From assembly GCA_002270565.1 (NCBI GenBank), contig NQMI01000240.1:1-39558 (forward strand): a stretch of DNA of 39,558 nt, written 5' to 3'. Shown here one piece after another: positions 35,375 through 39,558 of the stretch. How positions within the stretch are numbered: position 1 is the stretch's first letter; every line of letters begins with the position of its first letter. A model generated the notes under the pieces. The model ran no database searches, had not been told where the DNA came from, and saw only the letters and a program-made list of their open reading frames with translations. This DNA comes from Stenocarpella maydis (taxonomy: Eukaryota > Ascomycota > Sordariomycetes > Diaporthales > Diaporthaceae). Both the position numbers and the translations under genes were made by a program.

Positions 35375-36175
35375 ATGTATAATCCTCCTCCTATCCATAA
35401 AGAGGGTATCTATACTTGCTTCTAGCTAAATGCAATCCTTTTATAAAACTAGGTTTATAAATTACTGCTTTATAAGGCCTTTATAATGAATATCAAGATA
35501 TATAACCTTAAGGGTAGAGGCAAGGGTCTTTATATCCTATAGACCCTCTCCTTAATATATAAATCTAAGCTGCTCAAACTATTCTTTCCCTTCTTGAAAG
35601 CCTTAAAGGCTTATAAGTACTTATAGTCTCGCCTTAGCACTCTAATCAAAGGAGGTCTGAATGATATTTTTATTAAGTATATAAATAGTGGCCCTTATAA
35701 GAAGTATATATCTTAACTATGCCAGGGAAATGACCTTCATCAGGGCCTGGCTCTCCTTATTGCCTTCTTTAGTTGTTATAATGCAAACCTGTGCAACTAT
35801 TGCATGCAGCGGATAGGGGCTAACTACAACTGAATAACTCTCTAAGGCATTATCCCTATTATAATCCCTTTCTTTAAGTGCTAATTACTCTAAGGATTTT
35901 AAGATAATGCTTATGCTAATTATATCTACCATATTGAGGGTTACCTTTATAATTTCAAGATGCTAAAGATTTCCAAGAGTAGTTATAACTATATTACTAA
36001 TATACATCCCGATCTGATTAATAAGCCTCCAAACATGCCTCCTTTGGAGCTCTCACTAGGCAAGTATACTAAGGCAGCTACTAAGATAGGATATAAGGAA
36101 ACTCGCGCGAATACTATAAGTGAGATTACCAGATGTATGCCTAGGAAGTTTAAGTATAAGCCTATAGATCTCTAG
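35375..36175 (+). pseudogene. RIP-inactivated Cys-rich protein, possibly DUF3716-like
   Basis: From ATG 35375 to the terminal TAG at 36175 a single frame of 266 codons stays in phase; its internal stops are all TAA, TAG or TGA of RIP type. The middle (35720-35835) reads LCQGND, then FFSCYNANLCNYCMQ and IGANY, a Cys cluster that recalls the C...CxNC...C fungal domain of unknown function DUF3716, with some Cys codons now Tyr (TGC/TGT to TAC/TAT). The C-terminal 71 codons (35960-36175) contain no stop and are basic. It lies divergent to the Ulp1-like relic, with about 175 bp between the estimated starts. The domain name is tentative; the reading frame itself is clear. Confidence 0.5.
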
Positions 36176-36334
36176 TTATAGTTGTAAGGTGATTAAAAGG
36201 GTTAGGTAAGGCAGGGGTAGATCTAGTTTTTCAGGTTGCTAATACTTCTTTTAGTAGTAAATCAAGAGCTAATGATTTTTATTTTGTATATAGTCCCAAA
36301 AGAAGTATACTTATCTAATTAAAGATATAATATT

Positions 36335-36686
36335 ATCTTAACTTTTTTATATCTTAACTTTTTTATATCTTAACTTTTTTATATCTTAACTTTTTTATAT
36401 CTTAACTTTTTTATATCTTAACTTTTTTATATCTTAACTTTTTTATATCTTAACTTTTTTATATCTTAACTTTTTTATATCTTAACTTTTTTATATCTTA
36501 ACTTTTTTATATCTTAACTTTTTTATATCTTAACTTTTTTATATCTTAACTTTTTTATATCTTAACTTTTTTATATCTTAACTTTTTTATATCTTAACTT
36601 TTTTATATCTTAACTTTTTTATATCTTAACTTTTTTATATCTTAACTTTTTTATATCTTAACTTTTTTATATCTTAACTTTTTTAT
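36335..36686 (+). repeat. Perfect 16-bp minisatellite, 22 copies
   Basis: Unit ATCTTAACTTTTTTAT repeated head to tail 22 times over 352 bp with no mismatch visible. The unit contains no CpA or TpG, so RIP has no target in it. Surrounding DNA is heavily decayed. Confidence 0.95.
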
Positions 36687-36716
36687 ATCTCATCCTAAAA
36701 TTTATATTTCTTTAGC

Positions 36717-36736
36717 TTAGGGTTATTAGGGTTAAN
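36717..36736 (+). repeat. Degenerate telomere-like repeat ending at an N
   Basis: TTAGGGTTATTAGGGTTAA lies directly left of the lone N at 36736. Sequence character changes at the N, so this may be a contig end. Confidence 0.5.
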
Positions 36737-37034
36737 TGCATTGGATAGCTTGATTTCTGAAGTTTATATGTACCTAATTTGGGTATTGCTAGGGCTATGG
36801 TTGGCTGGTTGCTTGGAACCAAAGATGGTGTGTTGGAAGGGCGAATTTTCCGGCATTTGCAAATTTGCACCAGAGCCTACCGCAGCGTGCCCAGGGGTGA
36901 GACGACGTCGGAGGGTATATAAGGAGGGCTTACAGAAGCCCAACTTAATTCAATACAAAGTTGTCCAGACCATTGTCAATCGTCCCAATTCGCCTCAGAG
37001 CACCATACTGCGACCCTGCCGAAACACACGCTGA
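36737..37034 (+). mobile_element. GC-normal island resembling a solo LTR with TATA box
   Basis: About 300 bp of normal-GC, non-RIP sequence embedded in AT-rich DNA. It starts TGCATTGG right after the N, has a clear TATA box (TATATAAGG at 36916-36924), then a leader-like stretch, and ends near CCGAAACA at 37020-37027. TG start, internal promoter, CA end and size fit an LTR. It interrupts the minus-strand protease relic near 37035-37045. No second LTR or target-site duplication can be shown because of the N. It could instead be a promoter fragment of a gene. Confidence 0.4.
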
Positions 37035-37044
37035 ACTGAATGCT

Positions 37045-37980
37045 ATTCTATAGCACAAATTCATCAGATATATCTAAAGATAAAGGCATCCTTAAAAGGA
37101 TATTATAAGTAATATTATGCATTTTATTATCTATAATAAAGAAAATAGCCCTTATCCTATTATACCTAATATATACCTACTCCTTAGTTACTCTAATTAG
37201 TATAAGTAATGCTCTATTATAAACTATAGAGTTTATATCTTGGAGTAGAATATAGGATAACTTATTCTGGTGGCAATAGGATAAAGGAAGAAGATTTATT
37301 TTAGCACTTATATCTAGTAGGGCTGGGAGGATCTTATAGCTCTCTGAAGCAATCCTAATGTTTAGGTAGGCGGATCTGCAGCAACTACGGTTTACTATAT
37401 TAGCAGTTTGAGATAATATTGAATTTACCTTATACCTGATGATATATGTCTGATTAGAGCTCAAGCATTACTTATATCCAATTTTAGATAAAGTAGAGAC
37501 TATACTAAGTCCTGGACCTGTGGCTTAAGGCACATCCCTATCCGGGACTAGCTTGAAAGGCTACTCATTAAGAGAGGTATTGTCCCTATAAGCAAGGAGC
37601 TCTTTAATCAGAATAGCATTAGTCTTACTAAACGCGAGAATATCTAAAATCAGCATTTTGATTAAGGTAGTAAGAATAGCATCTATAGCCTTAGCTTTAG
37701 GGGTCTGGGGGATTAGGGGTCCTTATTTAGGCTTAGCTTTAGTTGATTTTTTGGTTTTACTCAGATTTATTAAATCACCCTTTATTTTACTTTTCCCCTC
37801 CCCAGCTATAGTGGAAGTCCCTTGCTATATTTCTAGCACTACCTCCTCTTTATCAGAAATCATCTTTTGGTTCCCTAAGAGATATATTACCCTTAAGTTT
37901 GGGGTAGTTGGTAATTAGAAACTAATATCTCTAAATATAAGGTAAGCTTATCCTTCCTTTTTAAAGTAAAAATTCCAGAT
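37045..37980 (-). pseudogene. RIP-inactivated retroelement aspartic protease with upstream linker
   Basis: On the minus strand one frame runs in phase from about 37980 to about 37045 with only RIP-type stops. Its core (37464-37177) includes ILPALLDISAKINLLPLSYC, the retropepsin flap-and-active-site pattern PALLDTGAEIN..P with the DTG triad now Asp-Ile-Ser (37314-37306). The Thr to Ile change fits RIP; the Gly to Ser change is not a typical RIP context. Downstream, IRAIFFIIDNKMHNI continues the fold before the frame is cut by the GC-normal island. A Lys-rich linker lies upstream. The orientation is opposite to the Gag relic at 31.1 kb, so it is a separate element. Reverse transcriptase is not visible. 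Confidence 0.6.
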
Positions 37981-38407
37981 AGCTTTTAGTAAACTTCTTA
38001 ATATTATAATATTCTATATCCCTATAGAAAGCTATAGCTATAGGATTAAGCTAATTAGACCTGCCTTTATAAATATCCTCTTAAGAGCTAAGGAATAGTA
38101 AGGTCTAAAGGGTAGCATTTCTAAAGGGCATTAAAGGTATAATAGGCTGAGAAGTTGCCTAAATAGGTAGTATAGGAGCATAACGCTCCTGATCTGAGGT
38201 TCTAGATGGGGTGGGGGCAGGTTCCTAAGGAGACCAGTATCCTTAAGGTAGACCTTTCTTTAATGAGAGCCCCCTTGCCTTATTTATATCCTGCTCCCTT
38301 CCCCTAGAGGGCAAACCTCTAATAAATAGGGGAGTAGAATAAATATCCCCTATTAGAAAAATAGAAGATATGGGTTCTAATCTATCCCTTACTATAATAA
38401 TGGAGGC

Positions 38408-38745
38408 AAATGTTTCTCTACACTAGCGCTATAGCTAAAGAGGTAAGGTGCAAGTGCTATCTGAGATTGTTAAATGTTTCTTTATAATAAGCATGTCCAG
38501 GAGAAGTAAAGGCGTAAGTGCTGTTTGGGGTCTATAAAGATGCATACAGGATAGGTCAGGTCCTAATCACTCTCTCATGGTAATAGTAAAGTTAAATATT
38601 TCTTAATACCAGAGGTCCTTTAGGAGAGGCGAGATGTAAGTACTATCTGAGATTATCGAATGTTTCTCTATACCAGGCGTATCCAGAAGAAATAGGGGCA
38701 TAAGTGCTATCTGAAGTTCACTAAGACGTATATAGGAATAACTAG
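38408..38745. repeat. Degenerate tandem repeat, about 61-64 bp units
   Basis: Related units start near 38408, 38472, 38594 and 38658 (each AATGTTTCTxTATAxxA..., then TAAGTGCTATCTGAGATT). Spacings are 64, 122 and 64 bp, so the middle interval may hold a further diverged unit. They may be coding repeats of a dead element or a decayed minisatellite. Confidence 0.5.
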
Positions 38746-38859
38746 GTATAATTAGAGTAAAAGGTATTAGTATAGAAGGTTATATTAAGTATTATAAAGT
38801 CTTGCTATAGGTGAAGGCGGGAGCTACTCAACTGCTAGTCTCACAGGAGAGGACAACAT

Positions 38860-39010
38860 AGATACCCAGAATACCCTTATGCTGCTAATGCCAGCCATCC
38901 TAACCGCGGGGGGTGCTAACACCAGCGGAAGCTCTAAGCTTACCAATCAGAAGGATAGCGGTTGGTAGGGTAGGAACCTCTTTAACTCCCTACAGAAGCA
39001 TATAACATCC
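38860..39010 (+). promoter_or_regulatory. GC-normal island with CCAAT and TATA-like motifs
   Basis: About 150 bp with little RIP damage. It contains CCAATCAG near 38962 and CATATAAC near 38999, followed by a short leader and then a RIP-damaged plus-strand open frame. The layout fits the promoter or LTR of the element or gene that continues to the right edge. Confidence 0.3.
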
Positions 39011-39558
39011 AGCACCACCATTACCTAACCCAATATTATATAATATTAGATAATATCTCAGATATAGTATTTAATAGGGTAACTAGATATTATAATAATA
39101 ACTTAAAAGGGAAAACTAAAGAGGGGCCTAATTAATTAAATTAGGGCTTTATTATACCTAATTTACCTATATTAGGGAATTAGCATATTAAACCTTTGGG
39201 TGCTATATCTAAGGGCAAGAGAGTTTCAAGTAATATAGGCGGTTAGGATCTATTAAACCTTCTTAATACTAGTCTTTTATATCCCTTTTAAGGAAATAAG
39301 CCCTAATTAAATGCTATTAAATCCAATTGGAATGAATTTCTAAGGCCTAAGGATATAAATCCCTTAGTAGCTTTTCTAGAAATATATAGCTAGGCTAGAG
39401 GTTCTATACTTTACTACTAAATTAGGTATACTGGGAGGGTGTTTAAGATATAGCTGAAGTAATGGAGTTAGCTTGGTATAGAGATTAGACTAGCCTTATA
39501 TATACCTGCTCCTATTGCTACTGGGTTAATTGTAGGCAACTTGGGGAGGTATATCTAG
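39010..39558 (+). pseudogene. Unassigned RIP-damaged reading frame at the window edge
   Basis: One plus-strand frame stays in phase for about 180 codons to the end of the window with stops of RIP type only. It includes DNISDIVFNRVTRYYNN, NWNEFLRPKDINPLVAFLEIY and LYIPAPIATGLIVGNLG. I do not recognise the family. It may continue beyond the window; the terminal TAG at 39556-39558 may also be a RIP stop. Confidence 0.4.

Larger units (their letters stand above)
30245..39558. repeat. RIP-degraded AT-rich repeat block
   Basis: Composition changes abruptly near 30245-30260 from normal GC to TA-dinucleotide-rich DNA that continues to the window end. Remaining G and C sit mostly in CC, GG and GC contexts, with few CpA. 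Reading frames inside keep phase over long distances but are broken by stops that fit CAA/CAG/CGA/TGG turned into TAA/TAG/TGA, the signature of RIP. The block holds relics of at least two retroelements, two unusual protein relics, a minisatellite, telomere-like repeats and three GC-normal islands (30594-30760, 36737-37034, 38860-39010). Single Ns at 32586 and 36736 mark joins, so order across them is not certain. Confidence 0.85.

Noticed and set aside
36335..36686. CRISPR-like array
   Set aside because: Units are contiguous 16-bp repeats with no spacers, in a eukaryotic context; it is a minisatellite.
37658..37918. 86-codon plus frame in the AT-rich block
   Set aside because: It is the complement of the minus-strand protease-linker frame, which extends in phase beyond it.

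Overview
The window looks like nuclear DNA of a filamentous ascomycete (Pezizomycotina, probably Sordariomycetes; genus not resolvable from sequence alone). The pointers are short GT..AG introns, a Rim15-type PAS/kinase/receiver protein of filamentous-fungal architecture, TTAGGG-like repeats, and an AT-rich block whose decay matches repeat-induced point mutation (RIP: CpA to TpA). The window contains three apparently intact genes, several relics of accessory genes, a long gene-poor stretch and a RIP-degraded block.

Layout. 358-2400 (minus): a four-exon, 530-residue bZIP transcription factor. 5808-6946 (plus): a two-exon, 318-residue membrane lysophospholipid acyltransferase-like protein. About 7-10.7 kb: decayed accessory DNA with a broken fungal rhodopsin-domain membrane protein (minus) and the broken C-terminal end of an NRPS or PKS-NRPS reductase domain (plus), probably the remains of a secondary-metabolism neighbourhood. 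About 10.7-20.6 kb: nearly 10 kb of normal-GC DNA with no recognisable gene, many G/C homopolymers and one assembly gap flanked by a false-looking duplication. 20.6-22.8 kb: promoter and probable long leader of the next gene. 22790-28871 (plus): the RIM15 orthologue, 2007 residues, one 58-bp intron.

From about 30245 to the end the base composition drops abruptly. Reading frames can still be followed there because nearly all in-frame stops are TAA/TAG/TGA where RIP would have changed a Gln, Arg or Trp codon. I can follow: a Ty3-type Gag relic (plus); a reading frame of about 2.5 kb on the minus strand with a Ulp1/C48-like cysteine peptidase core; a divergently placed 266-codon Cys-rich relic (plus); an aspartic-protease-type retroelement relic (minus); and an unassigned frame at the right edge (plus). 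The block also holds a perfect 22 x 16-bp minisatellite, telomere-like repeats and a GC-normal island with a TATA box that looks like a younger LTR.

How the parts fit. The intact genes are housekeeping or signalling genes: nutrient and quiescence signalling (RIM15), transcription (bZIP) and phospholipid remodelling (acyltransferase). They share no operon-like logic. The right arm resembles subtelomeric or AT-isochore DNA. The most unusual item is the divergent pair in it, the Ulp1-like peptidase frame and the Cys-rich frame, which may be accessory genes of an unrecognised mobile element.
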